Origin: Phytohabitans houttuyneae
Lineage (GTDB): Bacteria; Actinomycetota; Actinomycetes; Mycobacteriales; Micromonosporaceae
Reading direction: 5' to 3'
NCBI RefSeq assembly: GCF_011764425.1
Contig: NZ_BLPF01000002.1
Location: 124,001-188,000 of the forward strand
Length of the DNA: 64,000 nucleotides
Shown: positions 8,799 to 17,872 of the stretch, in pieces
How positions within the stretch are numbered: position 1 is the first letter of the stretch
How the letters are laid out: each line of letters begins with the position of its first letter
The notes under the pieces: generated by a model
The model's database searches: none
Seen by the model: only the letters and a program-made list of their open reading frames with translations
Told to the model about the DNA's origin: nothing
Made by a program: the position numbers and the translations under genes

Positions 8799-9256
8799 AT
8801 CAGCTGGGCGGGCTGGCTGCGCAGCGCGCGCACCAGCCCGGCGAACTCGGGCAGCTGCTCAGCGTCGTGCATCGCCTGCCGCAGCGCCTGGTCGTGGGTC
8901 GGTCGGGCCTTTTCCAGCAGCTGCAGGCCGGCCTCGGTCACCTCGGTGTAGATGCCCCGGCGGTCGTTTTCGCACAGGTAACGGCTCAGCAGGCCCTGCT
9001 CCTCCATCCGGGCGACCAGCCGAGTGGTGGCGCTCTGGCTGAGCACGACCGCGGCAGCCAGCTGCTGCATCCGCATGTGCCAGCGCTCCTGACGGGACAG
9101 CAGCTCGAGCACCGAGTACTCGACGACGCTCAACCCGATGGCGGCCTCCAGCGCACGTTCGAGCCGTTGCTCGATCCGGGCGTGCAAGCCGGCCAGCGCG
9201 CGCCAGCTCTGCGCGCACGCCACGGCGTCGTCGACGTCCTGCTCCCGTACCGCCAT
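8795..9256 (-). CDS. MarR family transcriptional regulator
   Basis: 153 residues from ATG at 9256. The winged helix-turn-helix spans the middle: SVVEYSVLELLSRQ, the recognition helix region VVLSQSATTRLVARMEEQGL, and the wing RYLCENDRRGIYTEVTEAG (the D-x-R-G motif of MarR). N- and C-terminal helices form the dimer interface. It is coupled to the VOC gene downstream and divergent from a short plus-strand gene. The intervening 100 bases hold a sigma-70-like promoter overlapping an inverted repeat, probably its operator. Confidence 0.9.
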   Translation of the reverse strand: MAVREQDVDDAVACAQSWRALAGLHARIEQRLERALEAAIGLSVVEYSVLELLSRQERWHMRMQQLAAAVVLSQSATTRLVARMEEQGLLSRYLCENDRRGIYTEVTEAGLQLLEKARPTHDQALRQAMHDAEQLPEFAGLVRALRSQPAQLI

Positions 9257-9293
9257 GCCGCCAGAGTACACCGCTTCAGCAGGTATACCGCGC

Positions 9294-9322
9294 TTGCAAT
9301 ATCCCGCGTCTGCAACTATGTT
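9294..9322 (+). promoter_or_regulatory. Sigma-70-like promoter overlapping a candidate MarR operator
   Basis: TTGCAA at 9294 and TATGTT at 9317 are separated by 17 bases, a good vegetative promoter firing to the right towards the ATG at 9357. The same region holds the inverted repeat TTGCA-N12-TGCAA (9294-9315), which covers the -35 element. A MarR dimer bound here would block RNA polymerase. Seen directly; function inferred from its position between the MarR gene and the divergent gene. Confidence 0.5.
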
Positions 9323-9356
9323 GGCCTGGCTCGCATCGCAGAAAGAGGATCGTCCG

Positions 9357-9572
9357 ATGCAGGAACTTCCCATGATTCCGCTGGTCAAAGGCGCGCACAC
9401 TCGGCTCACGCTCTCGGCCCTGCCGTGCAGCCCGACGGTGCCGGACCGACCACCCGGGCGGCTCCGGTTGCTCACCGCCGGGGTGCTGCACCGGCTCGCC
9501 ACGCGCCTCGACCGAGGACATTGGACGCGGGGCGAAGGCAGCACCGCACGTCCAGCGGTTTGTGCCCGCTGA
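9357..9572 (+). CDS. Short hypothetical protein, possibly a truncated gene
   Basis: 71 residues. ATG 9357 follows GAAAGAGGA at a good distance and a clear promoter, so initiation here is credible. The first ~20 residues (MQELPMIPLVKGAHTRLTLS) look like a normal protein, while the rest is Arg/Pro-rich and low in conservation signals. It may be the 5' stub of a gene whose remainder was lost, or a real small protein controlled by the divergent MarR regulator. It ends 39 bases before the gamma-glutamyltransferase stop, in convergent orientation. Confidence 0.4.
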   Translation: MQELPMIPLVKGAHTRLTLSALPCSPTVPDRPPGRLRLLTAGVLHRLATRLDRGHWTRGEGSTARPAVCAR

Positions 9573-9611
9573 CCTCGCACCTCCGCCCGCACTCGCAGGC
9601 GGCACCGCGGA

Positions 9612-11387
9612 TCAGCGCGGATGGACCACGGCGGCCGCCCCGCCGCCGCGGCGGGTGGGCTCGGCGGAGGCGATGAGACCGCCATACGGGGTGAGCTCGA
9701 TCGCGGTGGCCGCGCCGAGCTCGGCGACGTCCGGGGCGAACGTGTGGCCCAGCGGTGTCAGCGACGGGCCGTACGCGGTGCGGAAGGCGGGCTCGGCCTG
9801 GATGCCCGCGGAGTTGCGCTGGGAGGCGCGCGGCGCTGCCATCGCCTGGGGCAGTGACATGTCGAGGACCACGCGGTTGAGCAGCACCTGCAGCACGGTG
9901 GTGATGATGGTGGCGCCGCCCGGCGAGCCGAGGGCGAGGAACGGCTTGCCGTGCTTGAGCACGATTGTCGGCGACATCGAGCTGCGCGGCCGCTTGCCCG
10001 GGCCGGGGAGGTTGGGGTCGGGCGCCGTGCCCTGTGTACCGGTGAAGTTGAAGTCGGTCAGCTCGTTGTTGAGCAGGAAGCCACGGCCGGGGACGACCAT
10101 CGCGTTGCCGCCGGTCTGCTCGATGGTCAGCGTGTACTCCACGACGTTGCCCCACCGGTCGGCCACCGTCAGGTTGGTGGTGCTCTTGCCCTGGTCGGTG
10201 GGGCCGCCGACGGTCGAGGGGGTGCAGCCGGTCGCGTTGATGTCGCCCGGTGGCACCGGCTTGACCAGCGCCCGCGCCGGCGAGATCTGGCAGGCCCGCT
10301 GCGCGGCCCACGAGTCGGAGATCAGCTTGCGGAGCACGGCCCGCGGCGTGTCGGCTCCCACGTACCGGTTGCGGTCGGCGAAGGCCAGCGCCGAGGCTTC
10401 GAGGTACCAGTGCAACGCCTGGGTGACGTCTCCTCCCGACAGGCCCGCCCGCTCGATGATGTTCAGCGCCTCGCCGACCGCCGTGCCGCCGCTGGACGGC
10501 GTGGACATGCCGTAGACGGTCAGGTCGCGGAAGTCGGACCTCGTCGGCGCGGGGAGGTTCACGCGGTATCCGGCCAGGTCGTCGAGGGTGAGCCGGCCGG
10601 GCCGGATCGGGTACGGCCAGGTGCTGGTCGGCGTGGCGGAGACCGGTGGTTGCCGCACGGTGCGCACGATGTCGCGGGCGATCGGGCCGCGATAGAAGAC
10701 GCCGGTGCCCTCGCGAGCGATCAGGCGGTAGGTGTCGGCGAGGTCGGGGTTGCGCAGGACGGTGCCGACCGCGGGCGGCGCGCCGCCGGGCAGGTAGAGC
10801 TCACCGGTCGCGTCGAACTGCCCGAACGCCGCGGCGTTGTCGGTGACCTGCTGGCGGAAGGTCGCGTCGACCACGAAGCCCCGGTCGGCGACCGAGGCGG
10901 CCGGCCGCAGCAGGTTGCCCAGCGGCCGGCTGCCCCACATGCGGGCCGCGGACTGCCAGGTGGCGAGCGTGCCGGGCACACCCGTGGACAGGCCGCTGAC
11001 GCGGGCCTCGGCGAAGTCGTACGGCAGGCCGTCGGCGGGATCGATGAAGTAGGTCGACGTCATGCTGGCCGGGCCGGTCTCGCGCCCGTCGATGGTCGAG
11101 ACCGTACGCCGCTTGGCGTCGTAGTAGACGAAGAAACCGCCCCCGCCGATGCCCGCCGAGAACGGCTCGGTCACGCCGAGGGTGGCCGCGGCGGCGATGG
11201 CGGCGTCGACCGCGTTGCCGCCCCGGCGCAGCACGTCGAGCCCGACGGCGGTCGCGGTCGCGTCGACAGTGGAAATCGCGCCGCCGTAGCCGGACGCGGT
11301 CGGACCGAGCGCCGCGGCGGCCGACGCCGGCGCTGAGACGGACAGGGACGCCAGGGAAAGCACGGCAAGAACTGACACGAGCCGCAT
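9612..11387 (-). CDS. ggt: Gamma-glutamyltransferase, secreted
   Basis: 591 residues from ATG at 11387, which gives a signal peptide (MRLVSVLAVLSLASLSVSAP then ASA-A). The protein is an Ntn hydrolase that cleaves itself into two subunits and then transfers or hydrolyses gamma-glutamyl groups such as that of glutathione. Landmarks are GGNAVDAAIAAAATLGV and the oxyanion/start region GGGGFFVYYD, the self-cleavage nucleophile Thr403 in GKSTTNLTVADRWGN, and the small-subunit motif GSPGGATIITTV. Length matches the family (about 570-600). No helper gene is visible; it is convergent with the short hypothetical gene and divergent from the LVIVD protein gene. Confidence 0.92.
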   Translation of the reverse strand: MRLVSVLAVLSLASLSVSAPASAAAALGPTASGYGGAISTVDATATAVGLDVLRRGGNAVDAAIAAAATLGVTEPFSAGIGGGGFFVYYDAKRRTVSTIDGRETGPASMTSTYFIDPADGLPYDFAEARVSGLSTGVPGTLATWQSAARMWGSRPLGNLLRPAASVADRGFVVDATFRQQVTDNAAAFGQFDATGELYLPGGAPPAVGTVLRNPDLADTYRLIAREGTGVFYRGPIARDIVRTVRQPPVSATPTSTWPYPIRPGRLTLDDLAGYRVNLPAPTRSDFRDLTVYGMSTPSSGGTAVGEALNIIERAGLSGGDVTQALHWYLEASALAFADRNRYVGADTPRAVLRKLISDSWAAQRACQISPARALVKPVPPGDINATGCTPSTVGGPTDQGKSTTNLTVADRWGNVVEYTLTIEQTGGNAMVVPGRGFLLNNELTDFNFTGTQGTAPDPNLPGPGKRPRSSMSPTIVLKHGKPFLALGSPGGATIITTVLQVLLNRVVLDMSLPQAMAAPRASQRNSAGIQAEPAFRTAYGPSLTPLGHTFAPDVAELGAATAIELTPYGGLIASAEPTRRGGGAAAVVHPR

Positions 11388-11650
11388 CGAACGTCCGAAG
11401 CAGACGGATGACAAGGTCGACCACCTATCCCAGCTCGTGCGGCAATTCAAGGACGACGATAGCGGACCTGACGAAGATCGTCGCGTAAGGTCGCTATTGA
11501 GTGACGCGCCGTGAAGCCGTACCGTCGATCGATATAGCGACCACCTTCGATCGCGCTCGGGGTCGTGGAGCCGGACCGTCGACGATGCCGAGCGCGATCG
11601 CCTTGGGCGGGCACAGGGCGATCCCCGACGCCCGCGACGGGAGGTGCGCC

Positions 11651-12991
11651 ATGCGGCGTCGGCCTTTGTACCTCATGATCCCCTTGTCCGTCGTGGCGAT
11701 CCTGAGCGTCTCGCTCGGCGCCAGTGCCTCGGCTCCCATGGATCCGGACCGCACCGGACCGCGTGACCTGAAGTCGATGCCGTGGCTCAGCGCTGACGGC
11801 GGCCACGATCACGATCACGATCGCCCGGAAGACGTGGACCCGTTGTCCATACCGCAGGCGGCGGCCGCGCAGGCGTCCTGCAGCGGCGGGATGGCGGGCG
11901 GCTATCCATGCTCCAACGTGGACCTGCTGGGTAACCTTCCGCTGTCGGCGATAGGTGGCGGCAGCGGCTCCGCGGGCTGGGGGTGGACGGACGCGTCGAC
12001 CGGCAAGGAGTACGCGATCGTCGGCCGCACCACGGGCACGTCATTCGTCGACATCAGCGACCCCGTCAACCCTCGCTACCTGGGCAACCTGCCGAGCGCC
12101 ACGGGCACGTCAAGCTGGCGCGAGCTGAGTGTGCACAACAACCACGTCTACATCGTGTCGGACAACAACGGCGCGCACGGCATGCAGATCTTCAACCTGG
12201 CCCGGCTGCGCACCGTGACGACGCCGCAGACGTTCACCGCGGACGCCCGCAACACCTCGTTCAACAACGGGCACACGATCCATATCAACAATGCGACGGG
12301 GTACGCCTACGTCAACGGCTCGAACACCTGCAGCGGCGGCTCGCGCGTGTTCAACCTGGCCAACCCGACCAGTCCCAGCTTCGCCGGCTGTGTGAGCGGC
12401 GACGGTTACACCCACGACGCGCAGGCCGTGGTGTACCGCGGTCCGCACACCGCGTACCAGGGTCGCGAGATCCTCATGGCCAGCAACGAAGACACGCTGA
12501 CGGTCTGGGACGTGACCAACAAGGCCGCCCCGGTGCGGCTGGCCCGGCAGACCTACGCGGGGCGCGGCTACACGCACCAGGGCTGGTTCACCGAAAACCA
12601 CCGCTACTTCGTGCTCGACGACGAACTCGACGAGACCCGGCTCGGGCACCGCAGCAAGACCTACGTGTTCGACATGGCAAGCCTGACCGCCCCGGTGCTG
12701 GTTGGTACGTACCTGGGCCCGACAGCGGCCACCGACCACAACCAGTTCGTCAAGGGCAACTACAGCTACCAGGCGAACTATCGGGCCGGGCTGCGGATCC
12801 TGAGGCTCACCAACATCGCCAACCCGTCGACGATGACCGAGGCCGGATACTTCGACGTCGACCCGTCCAGCAATGCCGCGGGGTTCGCCGGTGCCTGGCA
12901 CGTCTATCCGTTCTACCCCAGCGGAAACGTGGCGATCTTCAGCATCCAGCGCGGCCTGTTCGTCGTGCGGCCGAACCTGCCCACGTCGTGA
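11651..12991 (+). CDS. Secreted choice-of-anchor B/LVIVD-repeat protein with a His-rich N-terminus
   Basis: 446 residues from ATG 11651 (GGGAGGTGCGCC upstream). A signal peptide (about 1-30) precedes a His/Asp cluster (GGHDHDHDRPEDVDP) and then repeated beta-propeller-type units with TSFVDISDPVNPRYLGNLP, TVWDVTNKAAPVRLAR and LRILRLTNIANPSTMTEAG. This is the LVIVD pattern typical of choice-of-anchor B family proteins. The His-rich stretch suggests metal binding. The stop overlaps the GTG of the next gene (GTGA), so the pair is co-translated; the partner also carries His motifs, pointing to a joint extracellular metal-related role (inference). Confidence 0.82.
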   Translation: MRRRPLYLMIPLSVVAILSVSLGASASAPMDPDRTGPRDLKSMPWLSADGGHDHDHDRPEDVDPLSIPQAAAAQASCSGGMAGGYPCSNVDLLGNLPLSAIGGGSGSAGWGWTDASTGKEYAIVGRTTGTSFVDISDPVNPRYLGNLPSATGTSSWRELSVHNNHVYIVSDNNGAHGMQIFNLARLRTVTTPQTFTADARNTSFNNGHTIHINNATGYAYVNGSNTCSGGSRVFNLANPTSPSFAGCVSGDGYTHDAQAVVYRGPHTAYQGREILMASNEDTLTVWDVTNKAAPVRLARQTYAGRGYTHQGWFTENHRYFVLDDELDETRLGHRSKTYVFDMASLTAPVLVGTYLGPTAATDHNQFVKGNYSYQANYRAGLRILRLTNIANPSTMTEAGYFDVDPSSNAAGFAGAWHVYPFYPSGNVAIFSIQRGLFVVRPNLPTS

Positions 12992-13860
12992 GCCGCCGGA
13001 TCCCCTGGATCCCGGTCGTCATGGTGGGTCTGTTCGTGGCGGCGGTGGTCTACGTCAACCCACTCGACGCCGGCCGGGAGCTCCCACCCCGGCCGGCAGC
13101 CGACCACGCCGAGCACAGCGGCGTGCCGGACGGCGGCGACGGGCTGTCCGACAACCACGACGGGTACGCGCTGTCGCCGGTCGTGCTGCCCGACCGGCGC
13201 GGCGACCGGCTGCCGCTGGCCTTCCGCCTCGTCAACCCCGACGGCGCGCCGGCCGTCCCGCACGAGCCGGTCCAGAGCGAACCGCTGCACCTGTACGTGC
13301 TGCGCGAGGATCTCAGCTTCTACCAGCACCTGCACCCGACCCGTACCGGTGACACGTGGACCGCCGCGGTCGACGTGCCGGACGGCGGCGTCTACCGGTT
13401 GTACGCCGAGTTCGTCCCGAAGGAACGCGCCGGCGGCGTGCCCATCGTGCTGGGTACGCCGTTCGTCATCGCCGGCGACACCCGCTACGTGCCGCTCCCC
13501 GCCCCCGCTCCGACAGTGCGCGTCGGCGGGTTCACGGTCAGCCGGCTCGAAGGCACGGCGGACCTTGCCGCGGGCCGGCCTGGCACCATGCGTTTCCAGG
13601 TGTCCGATGCCCGCGGTGCCCCGGTCACCGCGCTCGAGCCCTACCTCGGCGTGTACGGCCACGCCTCCGTGTTCGAATCGATGACGCAGCGCCTGACCCA
13701 CCTGCATCCCACGGTGCCGGCCGATACGCGGGCAACGTCCCGCGACGGAGTCCTGACCTTCCACACCCAGCTACCGCAGCGCGGCCGGCACCGCGTGTTT
13801 CTCCAGTTCAAGGTCATGGGCGAGGTACATCAGGCGGCGTTCACCGTGATAGCGACCTGA
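12988..13860 (+). CDS. Membrane-anchored extracytoplasmic protein with HLHP motifs
   Basis: 290 residues from GTG 12988. One N-terminal transmembrane segment (IPWIPVVMVGLFVAAVVYV) is followed by a linker rich in His, Asp and Gly, then two immunoglobulin-like beta domains. Paired motifs FYQHLHPTRTG (about residue 110) and RLTHLHPTVPA (about 235) look like copper-type ligand loops. Similar proteins occur beside copper-handling or LVIVD genes in actinomycetes. It overlaps the upstream gene by four bases and, at its 3' end, the convergent permease gene by 20 bases. Metal binding is inferred; no enzymatic motif was seen. Confidence 0.75.
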   Translation: MSRRIPWIPVVMVGLFVAAVVYVNPLDAGRELPPRPAADHAEHSGVPDGGDGLSDNHDGYALSPVVLPDRRGDRLPLAFRLVNPDGAPAVPHEPVQSEPLHLYVLREDLSFYQHLHPTRTGDTWTAAVDVPDGGVYRLYAEFVPKERAGGVPIVLGTPFVIAGDTRYVPLPAPAPTVRVGGFTVSRLEGTADLAAGRPGTMRFQVSDARGAPVTALEPYLGVYGHASVFESMTQRLTHLHPTVPADTRATSRDGVLTFHTQLPQRGRHRVFLQFKVMGEVHQAAFTVIAT

Positions 13861-14740
13861 GCTGTTGCCAGCGGCGCAGCATCCGCCACTGGAGGACGAC
13901 GGCCGCGACCGTCAGCAGCAGCATCACCATCGTGGCCGCTGAGGCGTAGCCGTAGCGCAGGTACTCGAAGGCGTTGCGGTACACGAACAGCGACAGGTAC
14001 GTGGTCGCGTACGGTGGCGGTCCGCCGTCGGTCACCACCAGCGCCGGTACGAAGGACATCTGGAAGCTCAGGATCGTGTCCCGCACCAGCAGCAGTCCCA
14101 GCACCGGCGCGATCAGTGGCAGCGTGATCCGGCGGAAGACGTCCCACGGCGTGGCGTCCTCGACGGCCGCGAGCTCGTAGACCTCCGGTGGCAGCACGAG
14201 CCGTGCGGCGAGCAGCACCAGGAAGGACTCGCCGACGGTGAACAGGCTCATGATGATGATCGCGGCGCGGGCGTCGGTCGGATCGGTCAGCCACTGCGGC
14301 GGCGTGCGGCCGAGCGCGGTCAGCCCGTTCTCCCCGCCGACCCGCAGCAGCTGGTTGATCGGGCCGTAGAGGGGGTTGAAGAGCCAGAGCCACAGCAGGC
14401 CGTACGCCACCTCCGGCACCGCGGTGGGCAGGGCGGCCGCGGTCCGCGCGGTGCCGACACCGCGGGCCCGCCGATGCAGCAGCAGGGCCAGGCCCAGGGC
14501 GATGACGAGCCGCAGCGGTACGGCCACCGCCGCGAAAACCAGCGAGTTGAGCAGCGCGGTACGGAAGATGCCGTCGCCGGAGAGCTCGGTGAAGTTGTCG
14601 GTACCGGTCCAGCGCGGCGGCTGCACGAGGTCGTACTCGGTGAACGCCAGCACCAGCGTCACGGCGGCCGGCAGCAGCACGAGCGCGACCAGACCGAGGG
14701 CGTACGGGGCGAGCATCAGGCCCAGCTGGCGGCGCCTCAT
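13841..14740 (-). CDS. Sugar ABC transporter permease (CUT1, MalF/UgpA-like)
   Basis: 299 residues, start ATG at 14740 overlapping the ATPase stop (ATGA). About six transmembrane segments begin with LGLMLAPYALGLVALVLLP. The cytoplasmic EAA-like loop that docks on the ATPase reads ELAAVEDATPWDVFRRITLP (about residues 200-220). With the ATPase, binding protein and second permease it forms a complete importer for an oligosaccharide or polyol, in the order propeller protein, permease, binding protein, ATPase, permease along the minus strand. Confidence 0.93.
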   Translation of the reverse strand: MRRRQLGLMLAPYALGLVALVLLPAAVTLVLAFTEYDLVQPPRWTGTDNFTELSGDGIFRTALLNSLVFAAVAVPLRLVIALGLALLLHRRARGVGTARTAAALPTAVPEVAYGLLWLWLFNPLYGPINQLLRVGGENGLTALGRTPPQWLTDPTDARAAIIIMSLFTVGESFLVLLAARLVLPPEVYELAAVEDATPWDVFRRITLPLIAPVLGLLLVRDTILSFQMSFVPALVVTDGGPPPYATTYLSLFVYRNAFEYLRYGYASAATMVMLLLTVAAVVLQWRMLRRWQQLRSLSR

Positions 14741-15738
14741 GCTCGCTTGCCGGTGGCGGCGTCGAAGACGTGGACGTCCGCTGCGCTGACCGTGACGGAC
14801 GTTTCGGCGCCGGCCGCGGGCCGCCGGGCCGACGGTACCCGGGCGATCGCCGTATGTTCGCCCAGCCGCAGGTACACGTGGGCGTCCTCGCCGACCACCT
14901 CGACCCGTTCGACATGTGCCGCCGTGCCGCCCTCGGAGCCCAGACCAACCGCGCCCGGACGGATCCCGATGAGCGTGCCGGCCGGGCCGAGGCCGGGCAG
15001 CGGCCCGTCCGCGGGGAGCAGGTTCATCGGCGGCGATCCGACGAAGCGGGCCACGAACGTCGTCGCCGGCGTGCTCCAGATCTCGTCCGGCGTACCGATC
15101 TGCTCGACGCGACCGTCCCGCAGCACCGCGATGCGGTCGCCGAGCACGAGCGCCTCGACCTGGTCGTGGGTGACGTGCAGCATGGCGCCGCCGACCCGGG
15201 CGTGCAGCGCCTTGAGCTCGGCCCGCATCTCGACCCGCAGCTCGGCATCCAGATTGGACAGTGGCTCGTCGAGCAGGAACACGTCCGGCTCGCGGACCAG
15301 CGCCCTGGCCAGCGCGACCCGCTGGCGCTCCCCGCCGGACAGCTGCCCGGGACGCCGGTCCAGCAAATGTCCACACCCGACGGTGGTGGCCGCCCGGCGG
15401 GCCCGCTCGGCCGCCTCCGCCTTCGGCACGTCCCGCACGATGAGGCCGAAGGCGATGTTCTCGGCGGCGCTCAGGTGTGGAAACAGTGCGTACGACTGGA
15501 AGACCATCGCCACGTTGCGCCGGCCGGGCCGCAGGCCGGTGACGTCCCGGTCGGCGATCGAGACGCGGCCGTCCGAGACCGGGGTGAGGCCGGCGACCGC
15601 TCGCAGCAGTGTGGACTTGCCGGCGCCGGACGGCCCGAGCACCACGAGCAGCTCGTCCCGCGCCACCGTGAGGTCGATCCCGTGCAGGACCTCGTGCCCG
15701 CCGTGCGCGACCCGCACGCCGCGCAGCGACAGCGTCAC
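14737..15738 (-). CDS. ABC transporter ATP-binding protein (MalK/UgpC-like)
   Basis: 333 residues. Walker A GPSGAGKST (about 34-42), Q-loop MVFQSYALFPHLS, signature LSGGERQRVALARALV and Walker B VFLLDEPLSNLDAELR are all intact, with the H-switch in HVTHDQVEAL. The last ~100 residues form the MalK-type OB/TOBE regulatory domain (LIGIRPGAVGLG). It powers the importer encoded by its neighbours; start and stop overlap both flanking genes by four bases, so the whole set is translated in a coupled way. Confidence 0.95.
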   Translation of the reverse strand: MTLSLRGVRVAHGGHEVLHGIDLTVARDELLVVLGPSGAGKSTLLRAVAGLTPVSDGRVSIADRDVTGLRPGRRNVAMVFQSYALFPHLSAAENIAFGLIVRDVPKAEAAERARRAATTVGCGHLLDRRPGQLSGGERQRVALARALVREPDVFLLDEPLSNLDAELRVEMRAELKALHARVGGAMLHVTHDQVEALVLGDRIAVLRDGRVEQIGTPDEIWSTPATTFVARFVGSPPMNLLPADGPLPGLGPAGTLIGIRPGAVGLGSEGGTAAHVERVEVVGEDAHVYLRLGEHTAIARVPSARRPAAGAETSVTVSAADVHVFDAATGKRA

Positions 15739-17054
15739 GGTGCCACACCGCGGGCGAAGATGGGACGGGTCTGTTCATCCAGCTGCCGGATCACGTCGTC
15801 GAGCCGGTCGCCGCGATACAGGGCGTTCTCCAGGATGCCTTCGGCGACGTCCTCGATCTCCGGCCACGTCGAGATTGTCGGCACCCGGCGGATGGTGGGC
15901 ACCGCGTCGAGGAAGACCTGCGCGTTGCGGGGCGGCTGGGCCGGGTCGAGGAACGCGGGGGAGCGGGACACCGCCATGTTGGACGGCACCGTCCGCCCGG
16001 TCGCCGCGATGATCCGTTGCCCCTCCGGCCCGATCGCGTACTCCATGAAGCGCCACGCCGCGTCCTTGGCCTTGGAACCGCTGGTCATGCAGTACGCGTC
16101 CGAATGCAGGATGCCCGCCTGCTGCTTTCCGTACATCGGCATCGGTGCCACGTCCCACTCGAAGTCCTTGATGGTGCGGAAGGTCGTGGTGACCCGCCGC
16201 GACGACAGCAGCATCGCCAGCCGCCCGTTGCTGAAGCGGGTCTCGTCGTCTTCCGCCTCGACCTCCTCGTCGGTCGGCACCACACCGTACGCCAGGCGCA
16301 GCGCCACGAAGTCGCGCAGCGCGTCCCGGGCCGGTGCGGCGTCGAACGTGAACCGCGTCGGTTCGCGCTCGTCGTCCACGATCTGCCCGCCGGCGGACCA
16401 GACCAGCGGCGCGACGCGGATAAGCGTCGGCTCGACGCCGAGGCCGTACACGGCGACCTTGGCGCTGCCGCCCTCGGCCTCGGTGCCGCGCACGATGGCG
16501 CCGCTGGCGTTACGGGTCAGCGCGGTGGCGGTGGTTATCAGGTCGTTCCAGGTCCAGCCGGCCTTGGGCTCGGCGATGCCGTGCTTCGCGAACATCGTGC
16601 GGTTGTAGTACACCGCGAGGCTGGATACGTTCTGCGGCAGGCACAGCTGCCGGCCCTGCCACTGGAACGCCTCGGTCACCTGCGGGTAGAGGTCGGCGAG
16701 CTTGACCACGGTGGACTTCGCCAGCCGGTCGTCGAGCGGCTCCACCGCGTTCTTCGCGGCGAACTGGCCGTAGAAGCGGTAGTTCATGAGGAACACGTCC
16801 GGGGGTGAGCCGCCCGCGATCGACGTGGAGAGCCGGGTGATCAGGTCGGCGCGGTCGCTGGCCTCGACCAGTTCCACCCGGGCACCGTTCGCGGCCTTGG
16901 CGTACGCGTCGACGAGCGTGCGGTACGCCTGCAGCTCCTCGGGCGCGCCGAAGACCAGCAGGCGGACGGTCGCCGGGGTGTCCGTGGTCTCCGCACCGCC
17001 GCACCCGGCCAGCAGGACGAGTGCGGCGAGCATCGCGGTGAGCTTTCGCATCAT
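15735..17054 (-). CDS. Extracellular sugar-binding lipoprotein (family 1 solute-binding protein)
   Basis: 439 residues from the first of two ATGs (17054). The N-terminus MMRKLTAMLAALVLLAGCGG is a lipoprotein signal with LAGC lipobox. The body has the family 1 pattern: early VRLLVFGAPEELQAYRTLVD, the central GSPPDVFLMNYRFYGQFAAK and the C-terminal AWRFMEYAIGPEGQRII. It captures the substrate outside the membrane and delivers it to the two permeases. It overlaps the upstream permease by four bases. Substrate class is probably a glycoside or oligosaccharide. Confidence 0.93.
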   Translation of the reverse strand: MMRKLTAMLAALVLLAGCGGAETTDTPATVRLLVFGAPEELQAYRTLVDAYAKAANGARVELVEASDRADLITRLSTSIAGGSPPDVFLMNYRFYGQFAAKNAVEPLDDRLAKSTVVKLADLYPQVTEAFQWQGRQLCLPQNVSSLAVYYNRTMFAKHGIAEPKAGWTWNDLITTATALTRNASGAIVRGTEAEGGSAKVAVYGLGVEPTLIRVAPLVWSAGGQIVDDEREPTRFTFDAAPARDALRDFVALRLAYGVVPTDEEVEAEDDETRFSNGRLAMLLSSRRVTTTFRTIKDFEWDVAPMPMYGKQQAGILHSDAYCMTSGSKAKDAAWRFMEYAIGPEGQRIIAATGRTVPSNMAVSRSPAFLDPAQPPRNAQVFLDAVPTIRRVPTISTWPEIEDVAEGILENALYRGDRLDDVIRQLDEQTRPIFARGVAP

Positions 17055-17863
17055 GTCTCCCGGTACTGGTGCAGATGGAAGTGGCGCAGGGCGTGCCGCT
17101 GTGCCAGCGCGAAGACCACCAGTGGCGGGATGGTGGTGAGCACCGCGCCGGCCAGGAAGACCGGAAAGTTTGTGGGATCCAGTGTGGACAGTGAGCGGAG
17201 CGCGAGTGGCAGGGTGAACAGGTCGCGGTCGTAGACGTACACGAGCGGGTCGAGGAAGTTGGACCACGTCAGTACGAACGTCAGCGCCGCGACCGCCGCG
17301 GTCACCGGACGCACCAGCGGCATCGCCACCCGCCACCAGGTGCGCAGCGGTGACAGGTCTTCCAGCCGGCAGGCGTCGTACAGGTCAGCCGGGATCGCCC
17401 GGAACGCCAGGTAGAACACGAGCGGGTAGAGCGGCGAGGTGGCCAGCAGCGCCGGCGCGATCAGCGGGGCCAGCGTGTCGGTCAGTCCCAGGGTCCGAAA
17501 CAGCGCGAAGCGCGGCACCAGCAGCGCGGTGGCCGGTGCCGCGAGCGCGGCCAGCGACGCGACCACGACGGCGTTTGTCAGCCACCGGGGCACCTGGGTC
17601 ATGGCGAACCCGGCCAGCGACGCCACGAGCACGCTGGCCGGCACGGCGATGACCGCCACGATCGTCGAGTTGAGGCCCGCGCGGAGCAGACCACCGAGGT
17701 CCACCGCCCGGGTGTACCCCTCGGTGGACAGCGGGTCGGGCACGAGCTGCGGACCGGGTGGGGGCGGTAGCCCCGGCTCGCGGAGTGACCCGGCCACCAG
17801 CATGAGCAGTGGTGGAAGGAACACCGCGATGACGGCTACCGCCCCGATGGTGCGAAGCCTCAT
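17051..17863 (-). CDS. Sugar ABC transporter permease (CUT1, MalG/UgpE-like)
   Basis: 270 residues with six predicted transmembrane segments, the first being IGAVAVIAVFLPPLLMLVAG. The EAA loop is seen in YDACRLEDLSPLRTWWRVAM (about residues 165-185), followed by PLVRPVTAAVAALTF. It begins ten bases after the stop of the large secreted propeller gene, which suggests one transcript for all five genes. It pairs with the other permease to form the membrane channel. Confidence 0.93.
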   Translation of the reverse strand: MRLRTIGAVAVIAVFLPPLLMLVAGSLREPGLPPPPGPQLVPDPLSTEGYTRAVDLGGLLRAGLNSTIVAVIAVPASVLVASLAGFAMTQVPRWLTNAVVVASLAALAAPATALLVPRFALFRTLGLTDTLAPLIAPALLATSPLYPLVFYLAFRAIPADLYDACRLEDLSPLRTWWRVAMPLVRPVTAAVAALTFVLTWSNFLDPLVYVYDRDLFTLPLALRSLSTLDPTNFPVFLAGAVLTTIPPLVVFALAQRHALRHFHLHQYRET

Positions 17864-17872
17864 CCCTTCTGG

